A DNA stretch of 64,000 nt. It comes from Solirubrobacter deserti. GTDB taxonomy: Bacteria; Actinomycetota; Thermoleophilia; Solirubrobacterales; Solirubrobacteraceae. Of the stretch, positions 9,668-19,089 are shown one piece after another (the first letter of the stretch is position 1; each line of letters starts with the position of its first letter). The notes beneath the pieces are model-generated. The model searched no databases. It saw only the letters and a program-made list of their open reading frames with translations, and had not been told where the DNA came from. A program made the translations under genes and the position numbers. The stretch is taken from assembly GCF_003344625.1 (NCBI RefSeq), contig NZ_QPKJ02000001.1, forward strand, positions 744,001 through 808,000. Reading direction: 5' to 3'.

Positions 9668-10491
9668 TGACGCTCGAATCCCGTGATCGCTGGGTCCGCG
9701 CGGCCCAGGGCTGGGAGGCCAGAGCCGAGCAGATGGCGCGCGACACGATGCCCGTGTCCGCCCGCCTGGTCGAGCTCGTCCGCCCCCAGCCCGGACACAC
9801 GATCCTGGACCTCGCCGCCGGCCTCGGCGACACGGGATTCCTCGCCGCCGAGCTGATCCAGCCCGGCGGCACGCTCATCACCAGCGACTTCGCGCCGGAG
9901 ATGCTCACCGCGGCGCAGAAGCGCGCCCCGCAGAACGTCGACGTCCGCTTCAAGCAGATCGACCTGAGCACCCCGATCGACATCCAGGCCGCGTCCATCG
10001 ACGGCGTCCTGTGCCGCTGGGGCTACATGCTGCTCGACGACCCGGAGTTCGCACTCAGGGAGACGCGCCGCGTCCTCAAGCAGGACGCCGCGGTCGCGCT
10101 CGCGGCCTGGTCGGGCCCCGACGACAACCTGTGGAGCGCGGCGCCCGTGCGCATCCTGCAACGCCGCGGCATCCTCGAGCCCACGCCGCCCGGCCCCGGC
10201 CAGTTCACGTGGGCCGACCCGAACGTCATCGAGGACACGATGGCCACCGCCGGCTTCCTCGAGCCGAAGGTCGAGGCCGTGAACTTCGTCATGCGCTACG
10301 AGGACGTCGACGACTGGTGGGTGGCGCAGACGCAGATGTCCACGCGCACCGGCGACGCCGACGCCCAACTCGACTTCGCCACCCGCAGCGACGTGCTCGC
10401 CGAGCTCGAAGAAGCGGCACAACCGTTCACGCAACCCGACGACCGTCTGGAAATCCCGGCCAGAACCTGGATAGCCACGGCGACCGCCTAG
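9667..10491 (+). CDS. Class I SAM-dependent methyltransferase
   Basis: This 274-residue protein starts with a GTG that shares one base with the serC stop codon. It has the Rossmann motif I as [18 protein letters not shown], the acidic end of strand 2 in [11 protein letters not shown], and a motif IV-like stretch [35 protein letters not shown] follows, as in UbiE/COQ5-like small-molecule methyltransferases. The substrate is unknown. The overlap with serC suggests translational coupling. A link to serine or one-carbon metabolism is possible only from position. A role in menaquinone C-methylation (MenG) cannot be excluded, but the men cluster is not contiguous with it. Confidence 0.85.
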
Positions 10492-10502
10492 GATCACCGC
10501 CC
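10489..10502 (+). promoter_or_regulatory. Leaderless-type -10 box before ilvC
   Basis: TAGGAT at 10489-10494 matches TANNNT and ends 8 bases before the ilvC ATG. It overlaps the TAG stop codon of the methyltransferase gene. No ribosome binding site is present in the 11-base gap, so ilvC may have its own leaderless transcript in addition to read-through. Confidence 0.5.
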
Positions 10503-11501
10503 ATGTACTACGACGACGACGCGGATCTGGACCTCCTGAAGGGCAAGACCGTGGCCATCCTGGGGTACGGCTCCCAGGGCCACGCGCACGCCCGCAACCT
10601 CAAGGACTCTGGGGTAGACGTCGTCGTAGGCCTGCGCGAGGGCAGCAAGTCCGTCGAGCACGCCAAGGCCGCCGGGCTCGAGGTCACGAGCCTGGAGGAG
10701 GCCTCCAGCCGCGGCGACATCGTGATGGTGCTGCTTCCCGACGAGAAGCACCACGACGTCTACGAGGCGTCCATCAAGGACGGCATCGCCCCCGGCAACC
10801 TGCTGCTCTTCGGCCACGGCTTCAGCGTCCACTACGGCGAGGTCGAGCCCCCGCCGGAGGTCGACGTCGCGCTCGTCGCCCCCAAGGGCCCGGGCCACCT
10901 GGTGCGCCGCCAGTACACCGAGGGCTCCGGCGTCCCGGCGCTGATCGCGATCCACAAGAACGAGACGGGCAACGCCAAGGACCTCGCGCTGGCCTACGCC
11001 AAGGGCATCGGCGGCACGCGCGGCGGCGTGATCGAGACCACGTTCAAGGACGAGACCGAGACCGACCTGTTCGGCGAGCAGGCCGTGCTCTGCGGCGGCG
11101 TCTCCGAGCTGGTCACCGCGGGCTACGAGACGCTGGTGGACGCGGGCTACGACCCCAAGATGGCCTACTTCGAGTGCCTCCACGAGCTCAAGCTGATCGT
11201 GGACCTGATGTACGAGAAGGGCATCACGGGCATGCGCCACTCGATCTCCAACACGGCCGAGTACGGCGACCTCACGCGCGGCAAGCGCATCATCACCGAC
11301 CAGACGCGTCAGGCGATGAAGGACGTGCTCACGGAGATCCAGGACGGCACGTTCGCCCGCGAGTGGATCGCCGAGAACCGCGCCGGCCAAGAGAACTTCC
11401 AGCGCCTGCGCGCGGAGGGCCAGGCCAACGCCATCGAGACCGAGGGCAAGCAGCTGCGCTCGATGATGAGCTGGATCGACACGGAGTTCGAAGAGGGATA
11501 G
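10503..11501 (+). CDS. ilvC: Ketol-acid reductoisomerase
   Basis: IlvC isomerises and reduces acetolactate and acetohydroxybutyrate, the second common step to valine, isoleucine and leucine. The class I protein has 332 residues. It shows the nucleotide-binding [42 protein letters not shown], and the metal and active-site region of the knotted domain ([25 protein letters not shown], with the Asp/Glu ligands) followed by [17 protein letters not shown] and SNTAEYGD. The ATG at 10503 is preceded by TAGGAT and no ribosome binding site. It abuts serA with no gap. Acetolactate synthase (ilvBN) is not in the window. Confidence 0.97.
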   Translation: MYYDDDADLDLLKGKTVAILGYGSQGHAHARNLKDSGVDVVVGLREGSKSVEHAKAAGLEVTSLEEASSRGDIVMVLLPDEKHHDVYEASIKDGIAPGNLLLFGHGFSVHYGEVEPPPEVDVALVAPKGPGHLVRRQYTEGSGVPALIAIHKNETGNAKDLALAYAKGIGGTRGGVIETTFKDETETDLFGEQAVLCGGVSELVTAGYETLVDAGYDPKMAYFECLHELKLIVDLMYEKGITGMRHSISNTAEYGDLTRGKRIITDQTRQAMKDVLTEIQDGTFAREWIAENRAGQENFQRLRAEGQANAIETEGKQLRSMMSWIDTEFEEG

Positions 11502-13118
11502 ATGACCGCACTGACCGAGAACTACCGCGTCCTGGTCGCGGAGAAGATCGCCGCGACCGGCGTCGACATGCTCAAGGAGCGCTTCGACGTCGAGGTCGGC
11601 ACGGACTGGACGCGTGAGGAGCTGCTCGAGCGCATCGGCGGCTTCCACGGCATCCTGATCCGCTCCGCCACCAAGCTCGACGCCGAGGTGCTCGAGCGCG
11701 CCGACAACCTCAAGGTCGTCGGCCGCGCCGGCGTGGGCGTGGACAACGTCGACGTCCAGACGGCGTCCAAGAAGGGCATCATCGTCGCCAACGCCCCGGA
11801 GGCCAACACGGTCGCCGCCGCCGAGCACACGGTCGCCCTGATCCTCGCCCTCGCCCGCAACATCCCGCAGGCGCACGCGAGCCTCACGTCCGGCAAGTGG
11901 GAGCGCTCCAAGCTGGGCGGCACCGAGCTCGACGGCAAGACGCTCGGCGTGCTCGGCTTCGGTCGCATCGGTCAGCTCGTCGCCATCCGCGCCCGCGCGT
12001 TCGGGATGCGCGTGATCGCGTTCGACCCGTTCACGGCCGACAGCCGCTACCGCGAGATCGGCGCGGAGAAGGCCGAGAACGCCGACGAGGTCCTGGCCGC
12101 CGCGGACTTCCTCACGCTGCACCTGCCGAAGACCCCTGAGACCCAGGGCTTCATCAACGCCGAGACGATCGGCAAGTGCAAGGACGGCGTGCGGATCATC
12201 AACGTCGCCCGCGGTCCGCTGATCGTCGACGAGGACCTGCAGGCCGCGCTGGACTCCGGCAAGGTCGCCGGCGCCGCGCTCGACGTGTTCACGACCGAGC
12301 CGATCACCGACCACCCGCTGTTCGGCTACGCCAACGTCGTCGTCACGCCGCACCTGGGCGCCTCCACCGCCGAAGCGCAGGACCGCGCCGGCGTGCAGAC
12401 CGCCGAGCAGGTCGTCGCCGCCCTCACCGGCGGCTCGGTCACGACCGCCGTGAACATCCCCGCGATCAGCGCGGAGGACATGGAGGTCCTCGGCCCGTTC
12501 GTTCCGCTCGCCCAGAAGCTGGGCACGATCGCGGCGAGCCTCGCCGACTCGGTCGAGCGCGTCGAGATCGAGTACCTGGGCCGGATCGCCGAGCGCGACA
12601 CGCGCCTGCTCACCCTCTCGGTCCTGACCGGCCTGTTCGCCGGCCGCACGGAGGAGGGCGTGAACCTCGTCAACGCGCCGACGCTGGCCGAGGAACGCGG
12701 GATCTCGGTGGCCGAGACGCGGGAGACCAACGCGCGCGACTACTCCGACCTCGTCCGCCTCACGCTCGTCGGTGGCAGCGAGTCGGTCCGCGTCGTGGGC
12801 ACGACGCTCGGCCAGCTGCACCGCCCGCACCTGCTGGAGGCCTGGGGCCAGCGCTTCAACCTCCAGATCGACGACCCGCACCTCGCGCTGTTCCGCTACA
12901 GCGACGTGCCGGGCATGGTCGGCCGCGTCGGCTCCAGCCTCGGCGAGGCCGGCGTGAACATCTCCGCCGCCGCGGTGGGCCGTCAGGCCCCGGGCGAGGG
13001 GGAGAGCGACCTGGCCGTCATGGCCGTCACGACCGACGGCGCCGTCCCGCAGGCCGTGATCGACCAGATCGCGTCAAGCGACGGGTTCGTCAGCGGCCGG
13101 TCGATCTCGCTCGGGTAA
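11502..13118 (+). CDS. serA: D-3-Phosphoglycerate dehydrogenase, long form with ACT domain
   Basis: SerA oxidises 3-phosphoglycerate, the first step of serine synthesis. At 538 residues it is the long form: substrate and NAD-binding domains (NAD motif LGVLGFGRIGQLVA, then IINVARGPLIVDEDL and TPHLGASTAEAQ with the catalytic His), an intervening domain (SVERVEIEYLGRIAERD), and a C-terminal ACT domain (RYSDVPGMVGRVGSSLGEAG). The ACT domain usually senses serine. The ATG directly follows the ilvC stop codon, so the two are coupled. The 3' end overlaps the opposing gene by 45 bases. Confidence 0.97.
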   Translation: MTALTENYRVLVAEKIAATGVDMLKERFDVEVGTDWTREELLERIGGFHGILIRSATKLDAEVLERADNLKVVGRAGVGVDNVDVQTASKKGIIVANAPEANTVAAAEHTVALILALARNIPQAHASLTSGKWERSKLGGTELDGKTLGVLGFGRIGQLVAIRARAFGMRVIAFDPFTADSRYREIGAEKAENADEVLAAADFLTLHLPKTPETQGFINAETIGKCKDGVRIINVARGPLIVDEDLQAALDSGKVAGAALDVFTTEPITDHPLFGYANVVVTPHLGASTAEAQDRAGVQTAEQVVAALTGGSVTTAVNIPAISAEDMEVLGPFVPLAQKLGTIAASLADSVERVEIEYLGRIAERDTRLLTLSVLTGLFAGRTEEGVNLVNAPTLAEERGISVAETRETNARDYSDLVRLTLVGGSESVRVVGTTLGQLHRPHLLEAWGQRFNLQIDDPHLALFRYSDVPGMVGRVGSSLGEAGVNISAAAVGRQAPGEGESDLAVMAVTTDGAVPQAVIDQIASSDGFVSGRSISLG

Positions 13119-13673
13119 CGCCCGGCAGCTGGACTTCCACCCGCGTTCGCGCGCGACCTTCGAGGCCTCGCGCGCGAACGCCCGGATGGTCCGCGACGCT
13201 TCGAGCACCTCGTCCCAGGCGAACCCGAGCGCGCCGCGCAGCGTGGTGCGCGCGGTCGTGCCGAGGGTGGACGTCAGCCCGCCGAGGTTCATCATCCGCT
13301 GGCGGCAGTCGTCCCGCGCGGCGTCGGCCAGCGCCGACAGCATGCGGCTGTTCGCGCTCGCGAACCCGTCCACGCGGGCGAGCGGCGTCGTCGCGCAGCG
13401 GCGGAACACCACGTTCGGCTTCTCCGCGCCGCGCGCCTCCAGCTCACACGCGGCCAAGGCCGGCCCGGCGAGCTTGGCCTCGGAAACGGTGACCTCGCGC
13501 AGCAGCTCCAGCGACTCGGTCGCGGGCTGGTCCCAATAGGTCGCCTCGGGCTGCGGCGGGAACGAGGGGGACACCGGCCACGCGGGCGGCTCCGCCGCGG
13601 ACGGGCGCAGCAGGAGCACGGCCAGCAGGCCGGGCAGGGCGAACAACAGAAATCCGGACAGCGCCGCGCGCAT
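13074..13673 (-). CDS. Secreted or membrane-anchored hypothetical protein
   Basis: From the ATG at 13673 the protein has 199 residues and begins with a signal-like hydrophobic segment (ALSGFLLFALPGLLAVLLL). A Pro-rich linker follows, and then a helical region with several Cys, including CELEARGAEKPN, RRCATTPLARVDGF and RDDCRQRMMNLGG. The tail is basic. A good -10 box TAAGAT (13703-13708, minus strand) and GGAAGGG ahead of the ATG support this start. No family is recognised. The last 45 bases overlap serA on the other strand. Confidence 0.65.
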   Translation of the reverse strand: MRAALSGFLLFALPGLLAVLLLRPSAAEPPAWPVSPSFPPQPEATYWDQPATESLELLREVTVSEAKLAGPALAACELEARGAEKPNVVFRRCATTPLARVDGFASANSRMLSALADAARDDCRQRMMNLGGLTSTLGTTARTTLRGALGFAWDEVLEASRTIRAFAREASKVARERGWKSSCRALPERDRPAADEPVA

Positions 13674-13730
13674 CAAGACCCTTCCGTGGGTTGACGCACG
13701 CGATCTTAGTCGCCCTGGCGGGCGTGGCAA

Positions 13731-15161
13731 CTACACCGTTCGGGGGGAACGCACGCGCGGCGCCACCACCGGCGCGGTGGCGAGATCGGCGACGAAGCTC
13801 GGGCACACGGCCTGCTTGAGCGCGGCCACGACGGTCTGGTCGTAGGCGTCCGACTCCTCCTCGAGCAGCGCGAACGCGCGCTCGGGCGTCCAGGCCGCGC
13901 GGTACACGCGATCGCTCACCAGGGCGTCGTAGACGTCGCAGACGGCGAGGATGCGCGTCTCGAGGCTCATGTCCATCGCGGTCAGGCCACGCGGATACCC
14001 GCTGCCGTCGAGGCGCTCGTGGTGGTCGGAGACGAGCTCGCGCACGGCCTCGGGGAAGCCGCCGAGCTCGTCGAGCAGCCGGCGCCCGTCCTCGGGGTGG
14101 CGCTTGATCGCGGCGAACTCCGCGTCGGTCAGCTTGCCCGGCTTGTTGAGGATCTCGAGCGGCACGGAGAGCTTGCCGATGTCGTGCAGCAGGCCACCGA
14201 CGGCGAGGTGGCGACGGGCAGTCGGGGACAGCTTGAGCTCCTCGCCGACGCGGGCGGCGAGGTAGGCGACGCGGCGGGTGTGCTCCTCGGTGGAACGGTC
14301 GCGGCGCTCGAGCCGGACCATCAGCGCGCGCACGCGCGCGCCGAGGTAGGCCTCCTCGCGCTCGACGAGCTCCGTCGCGGTGAGGTCGCCGACGAGCGCG
14401 CGCGAGGCGCCGGCGCGGCGCAGGTCGAGCGCGGTCGGGATCGCGACCATCGCCACCGCGCAGATCTCGAGCGCGTGCCCGATGAAGTAACCGATCGTCA
14501 TCGGACCGATGACGAGGTTCGCCCACAGCGTGACGCTCAGCCACGCGCACCCGAGGGCGATCGCGAGGTCGGCGCCGCGACGCGTGAGCAGGTAGGTCCG
14601 CACGGCGCGGATGATCAGCAGTCCGAGGCAGAAGGCGCCGGCGAACAGCAGCAGCAGCGCCGGGCTGGACTTGGCCTGCGGCACGGCCGGCAGGACCGTG
14701 GGGTTGAGCAGGCCGAAGACGCCGAACGCGAGCACGCCGGCGAACAGGGCCGCCTGCAACGTCACCAGCGGGCGCACGGAGTGCGGGCGGCGCAACGCGG
14801 GCAGCGCGGTGAGCGCGAGCAGTGCGGCGCCGATCGGCACGGACAGCCCGCCCGCGAGCGGCATCATCCCGTTGAAACCCTCGGTGAAGATCGTCGGGGT
14901 CGCGAACGCGTGCACCATGAACAGCGCGGTCATCGTCGAGAAGGCGGTGCCCATCAGGACGGCGCGGCCGTCCCGAGCCCGGGCGCCGGCGATGCTCAGC
15001 GCCAGCGAGGCCAAGGAGGCGATCGCGGCCGCGGTGGCCACGAGGACGAAGTGCGTCGGCGGCGTCATCCCCGCCGGTCTGGTGCCGACCAGCACGACCG
15101 CGGCGACGGGCACGAGCGCCGCAAGCACCATGACGAACGGAAGCAGCCGTGACCGAAGCAT
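13731..15161 (-). CDS. Membrane-bound HD-GYP domain phosphodiesterase
   Basis: The N-terminal half has about seven or eight hydrophobic helices, and the C-terminal half is an HD-GYP domain. Key motifs are EEHTRRVAYLAARVGEEL, LLHDIGKLSVP (HD pair), IKRHPEDGRRLL, DHHERLDGSGYPRGL (the GYP signature) and AVCDVYDALVSDRVYR. HD-GYP proteins hydrolyse c-di-GMP or related signals. The start at 15161 gives 476 residues; an upstream extension to 15233 would run through the operator region. It is divergent from the GntR gene, and the shared 96-base gap contains a DasR-type operator, so the two may be co-regulated. The sensed signal is unknown. Confidence 0.88.
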   Translation of the reverse strand: MLRSRLLPFVMVLAALVPVAAVVLVGTRPAGMTPPTHFVLVATAAAIASLASLALSIAGARARDGRAVLMGTAFSTMTALFMVHAFATPTIFTEGFNGMMPLAGGLSVPIGAALLALTALPALRRPHSVRPLVTLQAALFAGVLAFGVFGLLNPTVLPAVPQAKSSPALLLLFAGAFCLGLLIIRAVRTYLLTRRGADLAIALGCAWLSVTLWANLVIGPMTIGYFIGHALEICAVAMVAIPTALDLRRAGASRALVGDLTATELVEREEAYLGARVRALMVRLERRDRSTEEHTRRVAYLAARVGEELKLSPTARRHLAVGGLLHDIGKLSVPLEILNKPGKLTDAEFAAIKRHPEDGRRLLDELGGFPEAVRELVSDHHERLDGSGYPRGLTAMDMSLETRILAVCDVYDALVSDRVYRAAWTPERAFALLEEESDAYDQTVVAALKQAVCPSFVADLATAPVVAPRVRSPRTV

Positions 15162-15201
15162 GGTCCGGGTGATCGGACGGCTTGACGAATCCTTGATGCC
15201 G

Positions 15202-15243
15202 GACCAAAGTGGTCTTGACCACTCGTTGACCACTTGTTACGGT
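15202..15243 (+). promoter_or_regulatory. DasR-type operator and promoter of the GntR gene
   Basis: AGTGGTC-TT-GACCACT at 15208-15223 is nearly identical to the Streptomyces DasR-responsive element, differing at the central bases. It overlaps a GACCA-AAG-TGGTC inverted repeat at 15202-15214, and a second TTGACCACT copy lies at 15227-15235. The operator covers a -35 box TTGACC (15215-15220), with a TACGGT -10 box at 15238-15243 after a 17-base spacer. Binding here would block transcription of the GntR gene, and possibly of the divergent HD-GYP gene. Confidence 0.75.
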
Positions 15244-15257
15244 TCCGCCCCGGAGAG

Positions 15258-15992
15258 ATGACGGGGCTGGCGAACACCAACGGTCGCGGCAGCAAGCAGG
15301 CGCTCGTGCGCGACGAGATCCTGGGGATGCTGGACGACCTGCAGGTCGGCGACGCGCTGCCGAGCGAGCGGCGCCTGGCCACGGACCTCGGGGTGAGCCG
15401 CCCGACGCTGCGCGCCGTGATCGACGAGCTGGTCCGCGAGGGCCTGCTGCTGCGCCGGCACGGCAGCGGCACCTACGTCGCCGAGCCGAAGATCGCGCTG
15501 CCGCTCACCATGACCTCGTTCAGCGAGGACATGACCCGGCGCGGGATGCGTCCCGGCAGCCGCGTGGTGGACTTCCAGTGCCTGGCCGCCGGCGCCAAGC
15601 TCGGCCAGCGCCTGCAGATCTCGCCGGTGGACGAGGTGTGGGTGATCACCCGCCTGCGCCTGGCCGACGACGAGACGATGGCGATCGAGTGGCTGCACGC
15701 GCCGCGCCGCCTGCTGGGCGACCTGCGCCGCGAGGAGCTCTCCGACCACTCGTACTACGAGCTGCTGCGGGAACGCCAGGGGATCACGATCGCCTCCGGC
15801 GTCCAGACGATCGAACCGACCGTGACCTCACCGGAGGAGGCCGAGCTGCTCGGGGTGCCCGTGCACTCGCCGGCCTTCCTGTTCGAACGGACCACCACGA
15901 GCGAGGACGGGGAGGTGGTGGAGTTCGTCCGGTCCGTGTATCGCGGGGACCGGTATCGGTTGGTGACGGAGCTTCGTCCCGCACTTCGGTAG
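15258..15992 (+). CDS. GntR/HutC-family regulator, DasR-like
   Basis: The ATG at 15258 gives 244 residues: an N-terminal winged helix (LPSERRLATDLGVSRPTLRAVIDELVREGLLLRRHGSGTYV-type signature, residues about 30-70) and a C-terminal UTRA ligand domain (WVITRLRLADDETMAIEW, SYYELLRERQGI, FLFERTTTSEDGEVVEFVRS, YRGDRYRL). The architecture and the dre-like operator at its own promoter indicate a DasR/NagR-type repressor that responds to amino-sugar phosphates. The downstream importer, nagA and ATPase fit that regulon. A TTG at 15234 is an alternative start but lies inside the operator. Confidence 0.88.
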   Translation: MTGLANTNGRGSKQALVRDEILGMLDDLQVGDALPSERRLATDLGVSRPTLRAVIDELVREGLLLRRHGSGTYVAEPKIALPLTMTSFSEDMTRRGMRPGSRVVDFQCLAAGAKLGQRLQISPVDEVWVITRLRLADDETMAIEWLHAPRRLLGDLRREELSDHSYYELLRERQGITIASGVQTIEPTVTSPEEAELLGVPVHSPAFLFERTTTSEDGEVVEFVRSVYRGDRYRLVTELRPALR

Positions 15993-16025
15993 CGGGTCAC
16001 TTAGGGGAGAGAAGGAGAGAGGAAG

Positions 16026-17303
16026 ATGAGAAGGTTCGGTTTGGCGGTCGCGGCGCTGCTCGCGACCGTGGTCGCGGCGTGCGGTGGAGACGACAACAAC
16101 GCCCCCGCGGACAAGGCTTCGACGGGCGGCAAGCTCGAAGGGTCGATCAGCGTCTGGATCATGGATCCGGGCTCGCCGAAGATCCAGGGCGTCGTCAATC
16201 AGTACGGCAAGGACTTCGAGGCCGCGAACCCCGGCACGAAGGTCGACATCCAGTTCGTCCCGTGGGCGCAGGCGCACGACAAGTTCGTGACCGCGATCGC
16301 CGGCGGCAAGGTGCCCGACGTGGCCGAGATGGGCACGACGTGGACGCCGGAGTTCGCCGACCAGGGCGCGCTGCTCGAGCAACCGGGGATCGGTGACGGC
16401 GAGTACGTCTCCTCCCTCGTGGATGCGGCGACCCTCAACGAGAAGGTCTACGGCAAGCCGTGGTACGCGGGCGCGCGCTCGCTGATCTACCGCAAGGACA
16501 TGCTCGAGAAGGCGGGCGTCGAGCCGCCCAAGACGTGGGACGAGATGACGGCCGCCGCCAAGGCGATCAAGGAGAAGAACAAGGGCGTCTATCCGGTCGG
16601 CTTCACGGGGCTCAGCGAGCACATGTACCTGCCGACGATCTGGCAGGCCGGCGGCGAGATCGCGACCCAGGAAGGGGACACCTGGAAAAGCGCGCTCAAC
16701 TCCCCGCAGGCCGCTGAGGCGATCGACTGGTACTCGTCCTTCTACAAGGAGGGCTACGTGCCCAAGGCCGCCGTCGGCTGGGAGGAGCCGGACGCCCAGA
16801 CCGCCTTCATCAACGGTGACGTGGCGATGTTGATCGCGGGCGGCTGGGGCTACAACTCGATCATCGCCACCAAGCCGGAGCTCGAGGAGAAGATCGGCAC
16901 CGCGCTCACGCCCACCGGCCCGTCCGGAAAGGGCACCGCGTTCGCGGGCGGCAGCCACCTCGTGCAGTTCACCGAGTCCGGCAACCACGAGCTGGGCGCC
17001 GCGTTCATCGACTTCATGCTCCAGCCCGACCAGCTGAACAAGTTCACGGGCGAGATCGGCTTCCTGCCCGGCACGACCGCCGGCATCGAGGCGTCGGGCT
17101 ACCTCGAGGACCCGCAGCGCAAGCCGTTCGCGGAGCAGTTGCTCAAGGCGTCCGCCGTCTACCCGCCGTCGCCCAAGTGGGGCGGTCTGGAGGGCGCGAA
17201 CATCTTCGACGGCCAGATCCAGAAGGTGATGAAGGGCGAACAGGCCGCGCAGGACGCGGTCGCCGAGCTCGCGACGAAGATGGACGAGGAGTTCGCCGGG
17301 TGA
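16026..17303 (+). CDS. Sugar ABC transporter substrate-binding lipoprotein
   Basis: This is a 425-residue extracellular solute-binding protein family 1 member. The N-terminus is a lipoprotein signal with the lipobox AAC (Cys about residue 19) followed by GGDDNN. Downstream are VWIMDPGSPKIQ, FVPWAQAHDKFVTAIAGGKVPDVAEMG, the family signature PWYAGARSLIYRKDMLEKAG, and IWQAGGEI. A strong purine-rich ribosome binding site (GAGAGAGGAAG) precedes the ATG. It heads the operon of two permeases, nagA and an ATPase behind a DasR-like regulator. That suggests an N-acetylglucosamine or chitobiose binder, similar in role to NgcE or DasA, but the ligand cannot be read from sequence. Confidence 0.9.
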   Translation: MRRFGLAVAALLATVVAACGGDDNNAPADKASTGGKLEGSISVWIMDPGSPKIQGVVNQYGKDFEAANPGTKVDIQFVPWAQAHDKFVTAIAGGKVPDVAEMGTTWTPEFADQGALLEQPGIGDGEYVSSLVDAATLNEKVYGKPWYAGARSLIYRKDMLEKAGVEPPKTWDEMTAAAKAIKEKNKGVYPVGFTGLSEHMYLPTIWQAGGEIATQEGDTWKSALNSPQAAEAIDWYSSFYKEGYVPKAAVGWEEPDAQTAFINGDVAMLIAGGWGYNSIIATKPELEEKIGTALTPTGPSGKGTAFAGGSHLVQFTESGNHELGAAFIDFMLQPDQLNKFTGEIGFLPGTTAGIEASGYLEDPQRKPFAEQLLKASAVYPPSPKWGGLEGANIFDGQIQKVMKGEQAAQDAVAELATKMDEEFAG

Positions 17304-18265
17304 GCATGGCCCCGGCAGCCGTCCAGGCGGGGCGAAGGACCGCCCCGCGTCCGCCCGCGATGATGATCGCCCGCCGTGCGGTGAACCGGCTCACCCTCCC
17401 GGTTCTCCTCCTCCTCCCGGCACTGATCATCATCGCGGGCCTGGTCGGCTACCCGCTGGTCCGCACGGTCTACCTGTCGTTCACGGACACCGGCCTCGGC
17501 GAGCTGATCTACGGCGGCTCGACGTGGGTGGGTCTGGAGAACTTCCGGGAGGTCTTCGCGGACGAGCACCTGCGCGCGTCGCTGGTGAACACGGTCGTGT
17601 TCGGGACGGCGTGCGTGGTCGGGACGATGGTGCTCGGCTTCGCGGTCGCGCTGCTGCTCAACCAGCGGCTGAAGGGCAACCTGTTCTTCGGGGTCGCCGT
17701 ACTGCTGCCGTGGGCGGTCCCCGCGCTGGCCGCGAGCGCGATCTGGAAGTGGCTGTTCGACGCGCGCTACGGCTTCGTGAACTGGGCGCTGGTGAACCTC
17801 GGCTTCGAGGGCTTCGCCGACTACGCCTGGTTCGCCGGCCGCTGGAGCGCGTTCGTCGCGATCTTCATCACGGTCGTGTGGCAGTCGTTCCCGTTCGTGG
17901 CGCTGGCGCTGCTGGCCGGGTTGCAGACGATCCCGAAGGAGATGCTGCAGGCCGCGGCCGTCGACGGCGCGGGCGCGTGGCAGCGCTTCCGCCTGGTCAC
18001 GCTGCCGCTGCTGCGGCCGATCGTCGCCGTGCTGGTGATCTTCTCCACGATCTGGGACTTCAAGATCTTCGACCAGATCTACGTGATGGCGGCCGGGGTG
18101 CCGGACCGCTCGGCCGACACCGCGGCGGTCGCGGCCTACCGCGAAGGCTTCGCGCTGTCGCACTACGGGCTGGGCAGCGCGGTCGCCGTCGTGCTGTTCC
18201 TGATCCTGCTCGCGTTCTCGCTCGTGTACGTGAAGCTGATCGGGCGCGAGGGGGAGCTCGGATGA
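17300..18265 (+). CDS. Sugar ABC transporter permease (MalF/NgcF type)
   Basis: The GTG at 17300 overlaps the preceding stop in a GTGA junction, giving 321 residues; an ATG at 17306 is equally possible. There are six hydrophobic helices after a basic N-terminus. The cytoplasmic EAA loop is QTIPKEMLQAAAVDGAGAWQ, followed by FRLVTLPLLRPI. The segment GGSTWVGLENFREVF is typical of the first permease of CUT1 sugar importers. It pairs with the next permease and the ATPase at the end of the operon. Confidence 0.92.
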   Translation: MSMAPAAVQAGRRTAPRPPAMMIARRAVNRLTLPVLLLLPALIIIAGLVGYPLVRTVYLSFTDTGLGELIYGGSTWVGLENFREVFADEHLRASLVNTVVFGTACVVGTMVLGFAVALLLNQRLKGNLFFGVAVLLPWAVPALAASAIWKWLFDARYGFVNWALVNLGFEGFADYAWFAGRWSAFVAIFITVVWQSFPFVALALLAGLQTIPKEMLQAAAVDGAGAWQRFRLVTLPLLRPIVAVLVIFSTIWDFKIFDQIYVMAAGVPDRSADTAAVAAYREGFALSHYGLGSAVAVVLFLILLAFSLVYVKLIGREGELG

Positions 18266-19089
18266 GGTGGGTGCTCAAGCGCGGGTGGATGTACGCCGCG
18301 ATGGCGCTCGTCGCGCTGTTCGCGCTGTTCCCGATCTACTGGATCGTGATCACGTCGCTCAAGCCGCGGTCGGAGATCTACACGCGCACGCCGGACCTGT
18401 GGCCGAGCGACCCGCAGTGGGACCAGTACCCGCGCGTGCTCGGCGAAGGGCACGTCGGCCGGGCGCTGATGAACTCGCTGATCGTCGCCTCCGGCACCAT
18501 GGTGATCTGCCTGCTGGTGAGCGCCGGCGCCGCGTACGTGCTCGCGCGCTACCGGGTGCGGATCACACGCATCCTGCTGATCCTGGTGCTGATGACGCAG
18601 ATGTTCCCGCTCGTCGTGCTCGTGATCCCGCTGTTCGTGACCATGCGCAAGGCCGGGCTGCTCGGCACGTACTGGTCGCTGATCATCACCTACCTGGCGT
18701 TCAGCGTGCCGCTGGCGATCTGGGTGATGCGCGGGTTCGTGATGTCGATCCCGGAGGAGCTCGAGCACGCGGCGCGCATCGACGGCGCGACGCGGATCGG
18801 CGCGATGTGGCGCGTCGTGCTGCCGCTGGCCGCGCCGGGGCTGGCGGTCACGGCGGTGCTGAGCTTCCTCGAGGGGTGGAAGGAGTTCCTGCTGGCCCTG
18901 ACGTTCATCAACAGCGAGGAGCGCAAGACCACGCCGCTCGTGCTGCAGACGTTCGTGGGCCGCGGCGACACCGACTGGGGTGCGGTGATGGCGACGTCGG
19001 TCCTGTATACGTTGCCCGTGGCGGTCGTCTTCGTCCTCGCGCGCAAGCACCTGATGACCGCGCGCACGGCCGGGGCGGTAAAGGGATGA
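18262..19089 (+). CDS. Sugar ABC transporter permease (MalG/NgcG type)
   Basis: This 275-residue membrane protein starts with an ATG overlapping the previous stop (ATGA). It has six hydrophobic helices, begins FALFPIYWIVITSLKP, and carries the EAA motif SIPEELEHAARIDGATRIG followed by MWRVVLPLAAPGLAVTAV. These are features of the second CUT1 permease. The overlap at both ends indicates tight operon organisation with the first permease and nagA. Confidence 0.92.
   Translation: MRWVLKRGWMYAAMALVALFALFPIYWIVITSLKPRSEIYTRTPDLWPSDPQWDQYPRVLGEGHVGRALMNSLIVASGTMVICLLVSAGAAYVLARYRVRITRILLILVLMTQMFPLVVLVIPLFVTMRKAGLLGTYWSLIITYLAFSVPLAIWVMRGFVMSIPEELEHAARIDGATRIGAMWRVVLPLAAPGLAVTAVLSFLEGWKEFLLALTFINSEERKTTPLVLQTFVGRGDTDWGAVMATSVLYTLPVAVVFVLARKHLMTARTAGAVKG

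Noticed and set aside
10494..12881. A very long minus-strand reading frame opposite ilvC and serA
   Set aside because: Its translation is Asp/Glu/Arg/Leu-rich without motifs and mirrors the codon bias of the two clear plus-strand genes; such shadows are common in high-GC DNA.
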